In this document: positions 31,859 to 41,536 of the stretch, one piece after another
Position numbering within the stretch: the first letter of the stretch is position 1
How the letters are laid out: every line of letters begins with the position of its first letter
Source of the DNA: Nitzschia sp. pyKryTriq1
Lineage: Eukaryota > Bacillariophyta > Bacillariophyceae > Bacillariales > Bacillariaceae
Assembly: GCA_956465555.1 (NCBI GenBank)
Contig: OY101117.1
Coordinates: 3,162,001-3,226,000 of the forward strand
Length of the DNA: 64,000 nucleotides
Reading direction: 5' to 3'
Program-made: the position numbers and the translations under genes
Notes under the pieces: model-generated
Database searches by the model: none
Seen by the model: the letters and a program-made list of their open reading frames with translations, nothing else
What the model was told of the DNA's origin: nothing

Positions 31859-32856
31859 TCATGAGCATGTACACTGGCAACCTTGTAACGATCCATCATT
31901 TTGGTAGTTGTTGAAAAACCCCGTAATCGTTTCCATCGACAAGGGTTCTGTCAGCCAAGGATCCGCACCGCAATTCGGTAATCGATCATCCCTCAAGGGA
32001 GTCGGTTCAATGATAAGTTCGTGTTCGGCCATGGGTGTTGGGGCAATCGTATAATCAATTGGGAAGTTGTACCTCTGGCTGTCGAATAACGAGGAGCCAT
32101 TGTATTGCGTCGTCACGCCGCCCTCCTCCTCGGTGCAAAATGCCTCAAACAAACCCTGCCATCCCGGTGCATCATCGCACATGATATCTGTGATCGGAAC
32201 CAGAGATTTTAATGAAGAAGAACAGGGAGGAGCATTGGACTGTGTTGAGGGGGAATACTTGTTTTTTCGCATTGGAAAGTCGAGGGTTTGGGAGGTTCTT
32301 TCGAAGTGGGACAGGGGCTCTGCAATTGTTGGAAGTCGTCGTTGAGCCGCTGCCAGGACAAATGATTTAACTGGAAGCATGAATCTTTCAGGCGAACAAT
32401 AGCGACTCATAGAATCGCAAAGTGATCTGTTTCCTCGGATAAAGTATGGGTGTGCCCAGCCTCCCTTGTATGGTCCTTTTAGGATGCGCACCCAGTGCCA
32501 CATATTTCTGTATAGGAAGAACACGAGAGAAAAACATCAGAGAGAAAAACGTCACAAACAAACATCCAGAGTCAGAAACGAAAACGAAACGCAGTTTCTT
32601 CGCGAATCCAATGGACGTACAATTGGCGTTCAAATGATCGATACTTAGTTTGGCTAAGTCCAAAGCTAGGGAGAATCTTTAGAAGTCGATCGGGGTCATG
32701 CACCATGATCGCAGATCCATTTGGAACCCAACAGACAATATCGGACAGTCCCTTTTGCTCTGCGAAAGTGATGAGATCCCAGAGCTTTCCGGGGAATTGG
32801 TCAAGGGCAGAGCCTCGACCTGGAAGAGTTTTGTTTGTCTTCGGTTGCGATCCCAT
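31859..32856 (-). CDS. Heat-shock-factor-type transcription factor, tandem copy 1, two exons
   Basis: Exon 1 (32856-32621) and exon 2 (32507-31859) join across a 113-bp intron (GTACGT donor, CTATACAG acceptor, phase 2) to give 294 residues. The junction restores the recognition helix and wing: K-Y-R-S-F-E-R-Q-L followed by N-M-W-H-W-V-R-I-L. The DNA-binding domain begins with Q-F-P-G-K-L-W-D-L and includes C-W-V-P-N-G-S-A-I-M-V-H. It ends with G-G-W-A-H-P-Y-F-I-R-G-N. Compared with classic HSFs the T-S-F-V-R-Q-L-N-M-Y-G-F core is altered to Y-R-S-F-x-R-Q-L-N-M-W-H-W, a divergent HSF-like subgroup. The C-terminal half has no clear oligomerisation coil. Adjacent to a closely similar intronless copy. 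Confidence 0.9.
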
Positions 32857-33774
32857 GGCTATCGCTGCACCGTTGTGCTGTATCGTTTTCTAAATTTGTG
32901 GTGGTCTCCTGTTTTGTGAGTGGTGATTATTGCCATAGACCATACCGGTAGTACGAAGTACCGCTTCTGGTAGTAGTTGTGAGTTGCGCGAGAGTCGGCG
33001 AAGCCCGAGGAACAAAGAATTCGGATAAATACATCATATTATCCCCGTCGCTCGAAAATTCACGAAAGAAAGATGACTACTGTACTGTACCTCGACCCAT
33101 CACCACGTAGCTCGTAGTAGGGATTACACCGACCTTGTCTTTCCTGCATGCAGCTTCGAAAATGATCAGACACAAATAATGAGATGCGCCATTCTTCCTG
33201 ATGATGGGCGTGGTGGGTAAAAATAATTTGAGCTGGTTGACTTTGCCACGCGGGCTTTGTAGCAATAACAATAATAATGGAGAAGATTTTTTCGTCTGCA
33301 TTTTTTTTATAATTGGGTGGTCGATGGAGTCAGTCAGTCATCAGTTTTGCTAGACTAGCTAGTACCGGTGGTTGCGAACAGAGTTGTCCGAATCTAGTAG
33401 CTCTAGTCTGCTGGTACGACTCCAGGTAATTGGAGAACGGGAGGAGCGAAGGTATATGCATATTCGTACACATTGCTCCTCTAAGGTAGAACATTTATCA
33501 ATTGGATATGCGGTGGTTTCTAATGATTCTAACCCGCTACCATGGAGATCATCTATGATGTGGCCGGTTAACGCCCCCCGTTGAAGCCACGAGCGACACA
33601 GGTGGCTGCCTGTTCCACTGTTGTGCACCAGAGGGCTTGTATATACATCGAAGGCCAGTCCAGGACATTGTCGCAAGACGTTATTGACCGATACCCTTCC
33701 ATAGCAGTAGTACTATGTCTCTCCGTCTCCTCACGTAGAGTAGATACTTGTAGCAAGACTTGTTCCAAGAAAGA
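32857..33774. other. Intergenic between tandem HSF-like genes
   Basis: No gene supported; the left part is the promoter side of copy 1. Confidence 0.5.
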
Positions 33775-34530
33775 CTAGAAAATGGCGTCGAATGCCTCGG
33801 CGGACAGTGGCTCCAACAATTGATTCATGCCAGCATGTTCCGGTATCGGGGTGGGTTCGTACATTTGTCCCGATTGAGGAAACGATAACGGGTCGAAAGG
33901 TTCTTCAATGAAATGCAACAACTGTCTTTCAAGGAGACTTGAATCTTCATCACAGGTAGTTGTAGGAAGGGGCTCCCAGTCATCCTCGGCAACCTTCATT
34001 GGCGTTGAGCGAAGCTTGCAAGTATTCAGTGGTTCCATGCTGGGAACAATGTCATTATTTATTCTGATCAAAGGGAAGTCGATCTTTTCACTCTCCTTGA
34101 TTGGAGTAGCGCTCATGTTGGTAGTAGTTTGCATCACATTCGGAGAATTCATAAGGACCTGAAGAATGGATAATTTTGGAATACCATGTCGGCTCATGAA
34201 ACTACAAAGGACTTTGTTCCCTCGGATAAAGTACGGGTGGATCCACCCTCCCTTGAAGGGTCCGTCGAGAATGCGCTCCCAGTGCCACATGTTTAGCTGC
34301 CGTTGAAACGAGCGATACTTCGTTTGGCTGAATCCGAAATGCGGAAGGATTTGCAACAGTTTTTCAGGATCGTGTACCAAGATCGCTCTTCCATTCTGAA
34401 CCCAAGAAATAACATTGTCAAGTCCCTCCCGTTCGGTAAAGGTCATGAGATCATGAAGCTTTCCTGGAAACTGAGCGCTTGCCGCTCCGCGGGCAGGGTT
34501 TTGGAGTCCGTTTCTCGGTGCTGAGCCCAT
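33775..34530 (-). CDS. Heat-shock-factor-type transcription factor, tandem copy 2, intronless
   Basis: A single 251-residue open frame in the same orientation as copy 1 and about 0.9 kb upstream of it. The DNA-binding domain (about residues 20-115) aligns with copy 1 without gaps: Q-F-P-G-K-L-H-D-L, S-W-V-Q-N-G-R-A-I-L-V-H-D-P, K-Y-R-S-F-Q-R-Q-L-N-M-W-H-W and G-G-W-I-H-P-Y-F-I-R-G-N-K. The position matching copy 1's intron is uninterrupted here, so either copy 1 gained the intron or copy 2 lost it. The C-terminal halves differ but share an acidic, Pro-rich ending (E-P-T-P-I-P-E-H), similar to E-P-T-P-L in copy 1. Confidence 0.92.
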   Translation of the reverse strand: MGSAPRNGLQNPARGAASAQFPGKLHDLMTFTEREGLDNVISWVQNGRAILVHDPEKLLQILPHFGFSQTKYRSFQRQLNMWHWERILDGPFKGGWIHPYFIRGNKVLCSFMSRHGIPKLSILQVLMNSPNVMQTTTNMSATPIKESEKIDFPLIRINNDIVPSMEPLNTCKLRSTPMKVAEDDWEPLPTTTCDEDSSLLERQLLHFIEEPFDPLSFPQSGQMYEPTPIPEHAGMNQLLEPLSAEAFDAIF

Positions 34531-35278
34531 TGTGTCTGTGATGATTGAAGCTGGTTGGCAGTTGTTGACTGATAATCGATTGTCGGTATTTGGTCGACGA
34601 GTGTCACGGTATGTGGATATTGTGAGATGTGATCTGATGAGATGCTTTGCTTTGAGTTTTTTTTTGTGAGCTCGTCACTGACGATCTGCGATTTTTCTTC
34701 TTCATGCGCTGGCGGAAGCCGCCACCCAGGTTACCAAAATAGCCTCATATCGTGGTAGGGAACTCTTCCTCGGAACAATTTCAATACCGCAAAGATCATC
34801 TGTCTTATATACGCAACTCTTTCGTATAAATACTGGATCCCTTTAAAAATACTAATTGCCTGGTGAGTAGATGTCCGATAACAGCTTTTAGGTCCTCCGC
34901 AACTCCGCGTTATCGGTAGCGCTTCGTCTCTGCGTTCGGTCCGAGCGAGTGAGAACGCCAGCGTGGCGGCGGGTGGCGGTGTGCAAGTACACGTACCAGT
35001 ACCGGTTGTTCAACCAGTTATCCTTTGTTCAACTGTTCTCTTGTTGTTCGGAGTGCAGTTTTACAGTAGTCCGTGTGCCAGCGTGGTGCATGTTCTCTAC
35101 CACACCGGTCACCGCGTACAACCTGTATTGTAAGGCCGAAAAGGAATCGGGAATCTGGAATTTTGTGACGAGGGGCGGACGAGAGGGCACGAAGAAAAAA
35201 AGAATGATGCCAACAATAAGCGAAGCCCGCAAAAGCGAAAGGTGAAGGAGAGAAAGGAGAAGGATCAACGGAGCGACG
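34531..35278. other. Intergenic, divergent promoter region
   Basis: Lies between the divergently transcribed HSF-like copy 2 and the pyruvate-carrier fusion, so probably carries both promoters. No gene seen. Confidence 0.55.
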
Positions 35279-36434
35279 ATGGCGAGAGCCTCTTTCCCGG
35301 CCCTTTGGGCGTGGACCTTTAGACTACACTACATGATCTTGTACTGGTACACTACGAGTACCCTTGCTTTGAAGATGCTCGTGTTCTCAATCGCCTCGTC
35401 ATCGCGAGCAATCTCCAGCTCATCGCTGCGAATATCCAAGTCGGCAATTAGACGACGATGGCAATCGTCGACTCCTCCTCCAACGACCAAGGAGGTCGAG
35501 AATGGGGTTTCCAGCAAGAAATCGTTCTGGACAAACGCCGAGGTATGACTTGCGATTGCGGCTTTCCTCTTATAGAGGACTCACTCCTTGACTGGCGGAC
35601 TCATTCACTCCTGACGAGCCTCACCTTTTCCGTGTCTTTGCTCGACTAGACTTGGGGCTTCATGTCCGCAATGGCAGGATGGACAATGTCTATAGCTGCA
35701 ATTTCAGACGCGGTCAGTAAAGGACCCGAAGTGATTTCCTTGCCCATGACATCCGTCCTTGTTCTTTATTCTTCGCTTTTTCTGAGGTGGTCGTTCGCGG
35801 TGAAACCACAGAATTTGTTCCTGTACGTAGTAAGCACATTGATTGTTCGTATAGTTTGATAGAAACCGACAAGCTTCAGGCATCAGGGTACACTCACGTT
35901 TGCCATCCCATGAAACATAGAGGCGCTTGTCACTTTACAAATATCTGTGCACAACTCAACCAAGGGCGGCGGGCAATCGAATACAAACTGGAGAACAATC
36001 TGCGCAATGAAGTCGATGATACAGCTCAGAAGGTTGGGGTGGTAGTCGCTGTCATGGGAGGAGCCATTCTTGGAGGGCCAGTTGTTCAAGCAGCATTGAT
36101 TCGACAAAATCTTGGAAGAGTGTCGGCTATCGCTGCCGCCGATGCGGGACCGTTTACGATACATTTTTGGGCCCCAATGTCAAAATGGTTGCTCAGTGGC
36201 GCGTCACTCTTGGATTACAAACGGCCCACCGATAAAATTTCCATTTCTCAGTACTCATCTCTGACACTCTGTGGTCTTATACATTCATGGTACGCACTTC
36301 TCGTCACTCCAGTCAATTACATGTTATGTAGCGTCAATGTGGCGCTACTGCTGAGCAGTGGCTGGCATCTGGGTCGTAAAATCCATGCGGACTACTTCAA
36401 GAATGAAAAGATTGAAGATACAAACGCTGATTAG
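35279..36434 (+). CDS. Fused mitochondrial pyruvate carrier: MPC1-like plus MPC2-like units in one chain
   Basis: Three exons: 35279-35542 (GTATGA donor), 35650-35822 (GTACGT donor) and 35921-36434; introns 107 and 98 bp, phases 0 and 2, giving 316 residues (284 if the ATG at 35375 is used, which leaves a cleaner Ser/Arg-rich mitochondrial presequence ending R-R-R-W-Q-S-S). Residues 80-170 match MPC1: G-W-T-M-S-I-A-A-I-S-D, G-P-E-V-I-S-x-x-M-T, Y-S-x-x-F-L-R, V-K-P-Q-N, then A-C-H-F-T-N-x-x-A-Q-L-N-Q-G-R. After a hydrophobic segment (about 184-206), residues 220-305 match MPC2: A-G-P-F-T-I-H-F-W-A-P-x-x-K-W, R-P-x-D-K-I-S, Q-Y-S, G-L-I-H-S-W-Y, P-x-N-Y-x-L-x-x-V-N. The MPC1 tail and all of MPC2 share one uninterrupted exon. 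Expected to import pyruvate across the inner mitochondrial membrane. Confidence 0.88.
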
Positions 36435-36842
36435 ATCTTTGCCTAGCCTTCGAATGGAACTAGCAGAGGAAACCAGCAGTTACGTTACTGATCTTTTCTT
36501 CACTTTCACCATCGGAACAATGATGAAAGATAGGATAGCGATCAAAAAGTAGGAAAGAAGACACATGTTTTTTAAAAGTTGCTAAGTACGAAAAGTAGCG
36601 GGAAATCTTTTCGCCCATGTCACATTCAAGCAACGCTTGTATACTGTAGTATTCCTATAATTAATATAATAGTACTGACGACTGACGAGAAGTGTGGGCC
36701 TCTCATGATGAGTTTTTTACCAGCTACTGTAGCTTTTCCATCCAATTCCAACATCAAGCACCATTCAACGCAATAACAACGAACAACGAGATAACCTACC
36801 TTTGTGGCACTTCAAGTTTCAATGGTTTGATATGAATAAGGA
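36435..36842. other. Intergenic, no gene seen
   Basis: Gap between two same-strand genes; nothing recognised. Confidence 0.5.
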
Positions 36843-38111
36843 ATGATGATACATGCGCCAAATCGTCAAAGTCACAAGGAGCCGACGAGAGCGACCTCGG
36901 CTATTCTTTTTCGACGGCATGGGACAAGAATCATCATCGCTTCTATTCTCCTGGCAACGCCCGTGCTGGTACAAGTAGTCTCGGTTCCTTCAGCACTCCC
37001 GAACCATGTCTTTCCATACAACATATTCTCCGCCAGCCTTGTGATAAAGGACTCCGGGAAAAATCAGTCTCGCTGTGCCTTGGATGCGCCAGGTTCTTTT
37101 GATTTTGATCTACGGAGGTTTCGACTACAGAATGACGATCATCAGAGCACTCCTGGCGCTCCGAAAAGGAAAGCATCCACGGCAACACAAACACAACTCC
37201 CGTGCCCCTGGGTCGATTATGCCGCACGTATATTGCGAACAAAAGAAAAGTTTCTTACTACAGAAGAGAAACACGAGAAACAACGACTTATTAGCGATAA
37301 ACCTCGCAACGTCTTGTTGGTCGGGGACTCTCAGGAACGAAATATCGTGGAGCATCTGTGTAAATCTTCCAGAGATGCCGAGCTTCGCGTCGTACGTCCC
37401 CGATGGACAGACATTGGTTCACCTACCATCATACGCAGCACGACCAGCGATAAATCTGACAATTTGCTAGTTTGCACCATCGGTAACTTGACCGTCGCCA
37501 ACTTTTTTCATTTCGGGCTGATCGGTCATCATCGCTTGGCGGATAACCACGTATCCTTCAAAGACGACGAGCCCACAAAGACTGATCGAATCCAAAGGAT
37601 GCTCCCCTACTTTGTGAGAGATGCATTTGCTAGTTCACTCGACAAAATCCAACTGAATGCGATCGTTTTGAATTCCGGGCTGTGGGACCTTCTGGCTATT
37701 GCGACCCACGAAAGTTGGAGGGAGGAATTGAGCACGCTGCTATCGAACAGAAATTGGGGTGAGCAAGTCTACAATTTGACAGAAACTATACGAAACATCC
37801 TCCCAACTTCTGAGATAATTTGGAGAAACATGCCAGATGTTGTCGAAGAGAGAACCAAACATCGGGACATTATCCAGGTAGGAGCGTTGACTAATCCGTT
37901 CACTTCGAAGCATGTAGAGTGGATGAACCATGTGGGCACTGTCACTGCAAAAGACCTAGGGTTGCCTATTCTTGACTGGCGAGGATCACTTGTTCAGGGA
38001 GAATTAGAGCTATTGACTGATTGGGATGGATTCCATATTCGGAAAGCAGGCCTTGATGTGTACATCAACCGAATTCTTAATTTTATCATGGCTTCTGATG
38101 TTGGGGTGTAG
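36843..38111 (+). CDS. Type II membrane SGNH/PC-esterase-like hydrolase
   Basis: A 422-residue intronless gene with a membrane anchor at about residues 29-50 (I-I-I-A-S-I-L-L-A-T-P-V-L-V). The lumenal domain has the block I nucleophile in V-L-L-V-G-D-S-Q-E-R-N (Ser about 163), a W-D-L-L block with the preceding N-S-G (family block with Asn), W-R-N-M-P-D, and a C-terminal D-G-F-H (Asp about 395, His about 398) as the acid-base pair. This layout fits the SGNH superfamily branch that includes plant TBL/PC-esterases and NXPE-like proteins, which add or remove acyl groups on glycans in the Golgi. Which reaction it performs is unknown. The 3' end lies only 38 bp from the facing ankyrin gene. Confidence 0.75.
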   Translation: MMIHAPNRQSHKEPTRATSAILFRRHGTRIIIASILLATPVLVQVVSVPSALPNHVFPYNIFSASLVIKDSGKNQSRCALDAPGSFDFDLRRFRLQNDDHQSTPGAPKRKASTATQTQLPCPWVDYAARILRTKEKFLTTEEKHEKQRLISDKPRNVLLVGDSQERNIVEHLCKSSRDAELRVVRPRWTDIGSPTIIRSTTSDKSDNLLVCTIGNLTVANFFHFGLIGHHRLADNHVSFKDDEPTKTDRIQRMLPYFVRDAFASSLDKIQLNAIVLNSGLWDLLAIATHESWREELSTLLSNRNWGEQVYNLTETIRNILPTSEIIWRNMPDVVEERTKHRDIIQVGALTNPFTSKHVEWMNHVGTVTAKDLGLPILDWRGSLVQGELELLTDWDGFHIRKAGLDVYINRILNFIMASDVGV

Positions 38112-38149
38112 TAGTAGGTGGAATTCCTTTGGCATGCCGACAAGAAGAG

Positions 38150-39727
38150 CTAAACAACAACGACTTCACGAAGGACTTGAGGTGATGCCCTCAGAAAGAA
38201 GAATATATCCGAAAGGTGATCGAGGTCTCGTTGAAGTGGTTGGCGGCTAGTGGTGGCGAGGGTTTGCTTTCGCCGGTTCTTCTGGGTGCTGGTGGTGGAT
38301 GCTTTTGGGTCTTCGTGTACTACTTGTTGTTCCAGTGAGTGATTTGTGGGCGTAGGTACCTCGCTCGATAAAAGAGCCGCAAGCTGAAACGGAAAAAGGC
38401 ATGTCCAAGGATCTTGAATAGCGGCTGCTTCGGGAAAGAGTTTCCACAAATTATGAATTTCCTTCGCCCGACTAGGATAATTGTCAATAGCAATGTGCAA
38501 TGGAAGACGCCCAGTATTTGTGCTCGCCGTCGATACCGTCTCCGGCACTGCGTCCAGCAACGGTTTCAGCACGTCCTCCCAAGGCTTTTTCGTTTCGAGC
38601 GCTACATGTAGCGGTAAATTCCCCTCTTCGTTGGCTGTCACAGCGCTCTGCTCGTGTCGGCGAAGAATAGTCTCGGTCATCAATCGTCCCTCGAGCATAG
38701 CGGATTGTGCAAAAACATGCGTCGCATTGGACAAATAGTGTAATAGCGTGTTACCACGCTTATCTATCGCCCCAGATAAGTCTGGAATTCGAGATAGCAA
38801 GTAGGAAACCAAGGAAAGGGAATGTTTGTCACCCAAAAAGTGAGCACAGCCGAACACTGCTTGAAGCAAGCGGACGCAATACTCATGCTCGGAGTCCCCA
38901 TCGAACAACAAATCACCATCTTCCTCTACTCTATCCTCCACCATTGAAGCAATGCAGTCTCCATATTCCCCCTCCCAATCAAACTCTTCTTCCAATGGAC
39001 TAATACCGGTACCGCTTGTTGCTCCGTTGCGACTCGGGCTTTCGCTGGCGGCAAGCTCGCCCTTTTTAATTTGGAGAGCCTGGTGCGTCTGTAGCAGCAT
39101 GTACTCCAGTTCTCCCGGAATCTCCTCGTCACCACCTTCCAGATACACAAACGATAATTCTTGATTTGCGACATAAAATAGAGGGACTCGATGCCGCTTT
39201 TTGCTGGGTATCAACAGGGATTCTTTGCTAGTATCATATTGTACCAAGAGTAGAATCACATCGTCGTTGGCTTGTTGCTTGATCGCTTGTAGGATCGGTG
39301 TGTCGCCTGTTTTACTATCGACAAGGTACAGGGACTGACGAGTGGTATCGTGCATGAGCAAGCATTCCAAAATGGCGGGAGAGGCTTGACGGTCCAAGGC
39401 AATCGAAAGAGGAGAGCGAAAGGAGAAGGAAAGAGGACTTCCCGAAAGTAAATGCGGGCAGGCCTCCAAAACACACTCCAGCAAATCCACGGGGACGGGA
39501 GGAGTTAAATGGACGCTGTCACACAGGGCGTGAAGTAACGTGGTCGAATGTCGTTTCTTGCGACCGCCGCTATTACTTATGTTGCCAGTCGGCCGGTGTT
39601 CGACTATCGCACGTCGCAGCTCCACATCATCGAGTCCCAGAAACCTCGTACGAAACTTTTTCCATGCGGCATTTCGAATGTATCCATCTAACTCATTTCG
39701 GATGGCTCGGATGTTGTACTTGTTCAT
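38150..39727 (-). CDS. Ankyrin-repeat protein
   Basis: A 525-residue intronless protein. Ankyrin-like helices appear in two groups, about residues 60-180 (S-T-T-L-L-H-A-L-C; R-S-P-L-S-I-A-L-D; T-G-D-T-P-I-L-Q-A-I) and 325-430 (K-R-G-N-T-L-L-H-Y-L; E-E-G-N-L-P-L-H-V-A-L; N-T-G-R-L-P-L-H-I-A-I), separated by an acidic spacer. The N-terminus is M-N-K-Y-N-I-R-A-I-R-N-E-L. Many such proteins occur in diatom genomes with unknown partners; ankyrin stacks bind other proteins. The start ATG lies at the very edge of a 162-bp tandem duplication that covers its upstream region. Confidence 0.85.
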   Translation of the reverse strand: MNKYNIRAIRNELDGYIRNAAWKKFRTRFLGLDDVELRRAIVEHRPTGNISNSGGRKKRHSTTLLHALCDSVHLTPPVPVDLLECVLEACPHLLSGSPLSFSFRSPLSIALDRQASPAILECLLMHDTTRQSLYLVDSKTGDTPILQAIKQQANDDVILLLVQYDTSKESLLIPSKKRHRVPLFYVANQELSFVYLEGGDEEIPGELEYMLLQTHQALQIKKGELAASESPSRNGATSGTGISPLEEEFDWEGEYGDCIASMVEDRVEEDGDLLFDGDSEHEYCVRLLQAVFGCAHFLGDKHSLSLVSYLLSRIPDLSGAIDKRGNTLLHYLSNATHVFAQSAMLEGRLMTETILRRHEQSAVTANEEGNLPLHVALETKKPWEDVLKPLLDAVPETVSTASTNTGRLPLHIAIDNYPSRAKEIHNLWKLFPEAAAIQDPWTCLFPFQLAALLSSEVPTPTNHSLEQQVVHEDPKASTTSTQKNRRKQTLATTSRQPLQRDLDHLSDIFFFLRASPQVLREVVVV

Positions 39728-40049
39728 AGCACTGTCCTCTGGGTGATTGTGTTGTGCTTGTTGTGCTTGCTACCGGTATGATACAGGTAGTTTTGAACTG
39801 AAGTACAGTAGAGTGCATGTACAATCTACTCGCACCGGCGATAGCTGATAGCTGAGACAACGAGAAACGAGAGAAAAAGCTACTGTACATGCACTGTCCT
39901 CTGGGTGATTGTGTTGTGCTTGTTGTGCTTGCTACCGGTATGATACAGGTAGTTTTGAACTAAAGTACAGTAGAGTGCATGTACAATCTACTCGCACCGG
40001 CGATAGCTGATAGCTGAGACAACGAGAAACGAGAGAAAAAGCTACTGTA
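39726..40049 (+). repeat. 162-bp direct tandem duplication
   Basis: Two adjacent copies, about 39726-39887 and 39888-40049, both containing the GCACTGTCCTCTGGGTGATT start and the AAAAAGCTACTGTA end. Apart from the first few boundary bases I see a single difference (GAACTGAAG versus GAACTAAAG), so the duplication is recent. It lies directly upstream of the minus-strand ankyrin gene. Confidence 0.95.
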
Positions 40050-40387
40050 ATATTATCGCATATAGTCTTTGCCATCATGGGGGTTGAAAAGGTCGAACGG
40101 GTCGAACGTTGGTGTGCGACATCAGGTTGTTGCACTGTAGCGGTGTCTCGATCTCTCTTCATGTTCAATTCTTTGAAACGAGGGATGGAAACCGAAACCA
40201 AGAAAGAACCTACTCGTACTCATCAACGCTGACGCAGCTACACACTTTATTGTTATACCTAGATCATCATGGCAGCACTCCAGAATCCAGTCCAAAGAAG
40301 AAAACAACAAGACGAGTCCACTAGCACCACTGCGGTAGCTGGCAGCTCGTTCGTCGGCGTTACAAAGCTTCATTTTATAAAGCACTA
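40050..40387. other. Intergenic, no gene seen
   Basis: Lies between the tandem duplication and the 3' end of the D-serine dehydratase gene; nothing recognised. Confidence 0.5.
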
Positions 40388-41536
40388 CTAGTTCTTCATT
40401 CGCTCCAGATGTTCCATTTCAGTCGTCAAATATCCCTTGTACTTCAAAATGTCTGCCGTCATACAAGAGTGCACGGGCAAGACAAACAGCAAATCTCCAA
40501 CTCGGTAGTTGTGCCAAACATTTGCCGGTACGACGACTTTGCCATGCTCTTGAGAGACACCCTTCAAGTACATTCCTTCCACAATGTTCTCCCATTCCAA
40601 GCCATGAGGTGTTTTCCTCGCAACGACCCGACCAAAGATGGTCCCTTCTGGTTGTCCACCGAGTCGATCCTTAGAGAAGTGCACACCGCCCCCATACAAG
40701 ATGAGCTCATGACGTTGCGGATGCTTGGCAACAATCGGACAAGCCATTACCACCGCAATATCCTCATGCTTACATGATCCAATCGAGGCTTGCTCCAGAT
40801 CGTAAAAGACAAAATTCCCAGGGCGCATCTCGTCGAATCCTTCGAATTCCGAGGCTGGCAGAATGGAACACGAAGGGGTATCCCCCACACTCAACTGAAG
40901 ATTGGGAAATTCTGTCATGTACCGCTCTTTAAGCTGAATCAATAGACGTTTCGAATCACGATGAATCTTCAAAACTTGTTGCATTTCATGACAGTCGTAG
41001 GTGTGACCGGCATGGGTCAAGAATCCTTGAAACTGCATCACCTTGCTTTTTCGGAGCAGATCGAGTACTGGCTGTATCCGATCAAAATCTTCTGCTGGAA
41101 TCCCCGTTCGTCCATACCCAACGTCGATCTTGATCCAAACGCCTATTATTATCGAGTGTTGAAGGCGTTGCTCCAAAAACTCGACGGCGTCCACATTTTC
41201 GACGACAATATTCAGCGAAGGTATCTTGCCGGCCAAGCGATTGATGGTATCGATTTCCAAAATGTTGACAGGAAAAGCCACGGTGATATCATCCCACTCA
41301 TCACAAAAATACTCAGCCATGCTAAGACTGCTGACGGTAATTGCCTGGACACCTCCTTCTGCACGCATCCATCGGGCAATTTCGAGACACGCATGGGTCT
41401 TGCAATGGGGTCGTAATCTTGCCTTGGCTTGACGGGCCTTTTCGGCCATGCGGCGGATGTTGGCCAAGCATTTCGACTTGTCCAATACCAATGTGGGAGT
41501 CGTAATAGTCGGGACTGAAGACTGAGGAGGGGTCAT
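40388..41536 (-). CDS. D-serine dehydratase / D-threonine aldolase family enzyme
   Basis: A 382-residue fold-type III PLP enzyme. The N-terminal alanine-racemase-like barrel begins T-P-T-L-V-L-D and has the PLP lysine (about residue 46) in L-R-P-H-C-K-T-H. Next come the K-I-D-V-G-Y-G-R-T-G strand and Q-G-F-L-T-H-A-G-H. The C-terminal domain has E-L-R/M-P-G-N-F-V-F-Y-D, L-I-L-Y-G-G-G-V-H-F-S-K-D and the metal-binding pair His 356 and Cys 358 in L-P-V-H-S-C-M-T-A-D. The H-x-C pair and K-T-H set match eukaryotic zinc-dependent D-serine dehydratases, which turn D-serine into pyruvate and ammonia; D-threonine aldolase activity is the alternative. No targeting peptide is apparent, so probably cytosolic. 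Confidence 0.92.
   Translation of the reverse strand: MTPPQSSVPTITTPTLVLDKSKCLANIRRMAEKARQAKARLRPHCKTHACLEIARWMRAEGGVQAITVSSLSMAEYFCDEWDDITVAFPVNILEIDTINRLAGKIPSLNIVVENVDAVEFLEQRLQHSIIIGVWIKIDVGYGRTGIPAEDFDRIQPVLDLLRKSKVMQFQGFLTHAGHTYDCHEMQQVLKIHRDSKRLLIQLKERYMTEFPNLQLSVGDTPSCSILPASEFEGFDEMRPGNFVFYDLEQASIGSCKHEDIAVVMACPIVAKHPQRHELILYGGGVHFSKDRLGGQPEGTIFGRVVARKTPHGLEWENIVEGMYLKGVSQEHGKVVVPANVWHNYRVGDLLFVLPVHSCMTADILKYKGYLTTEMEHLERMKN

Noticed and set aside
35787-35920. Reading the MPC2-like frame from its own upstream start at 35787
   Set aside because: The first ~45 residues of that frame are translated intron and out-of-frame exon 2; splicing at GTACGT/TAG gives a gap-free MPC1 alignment instead.
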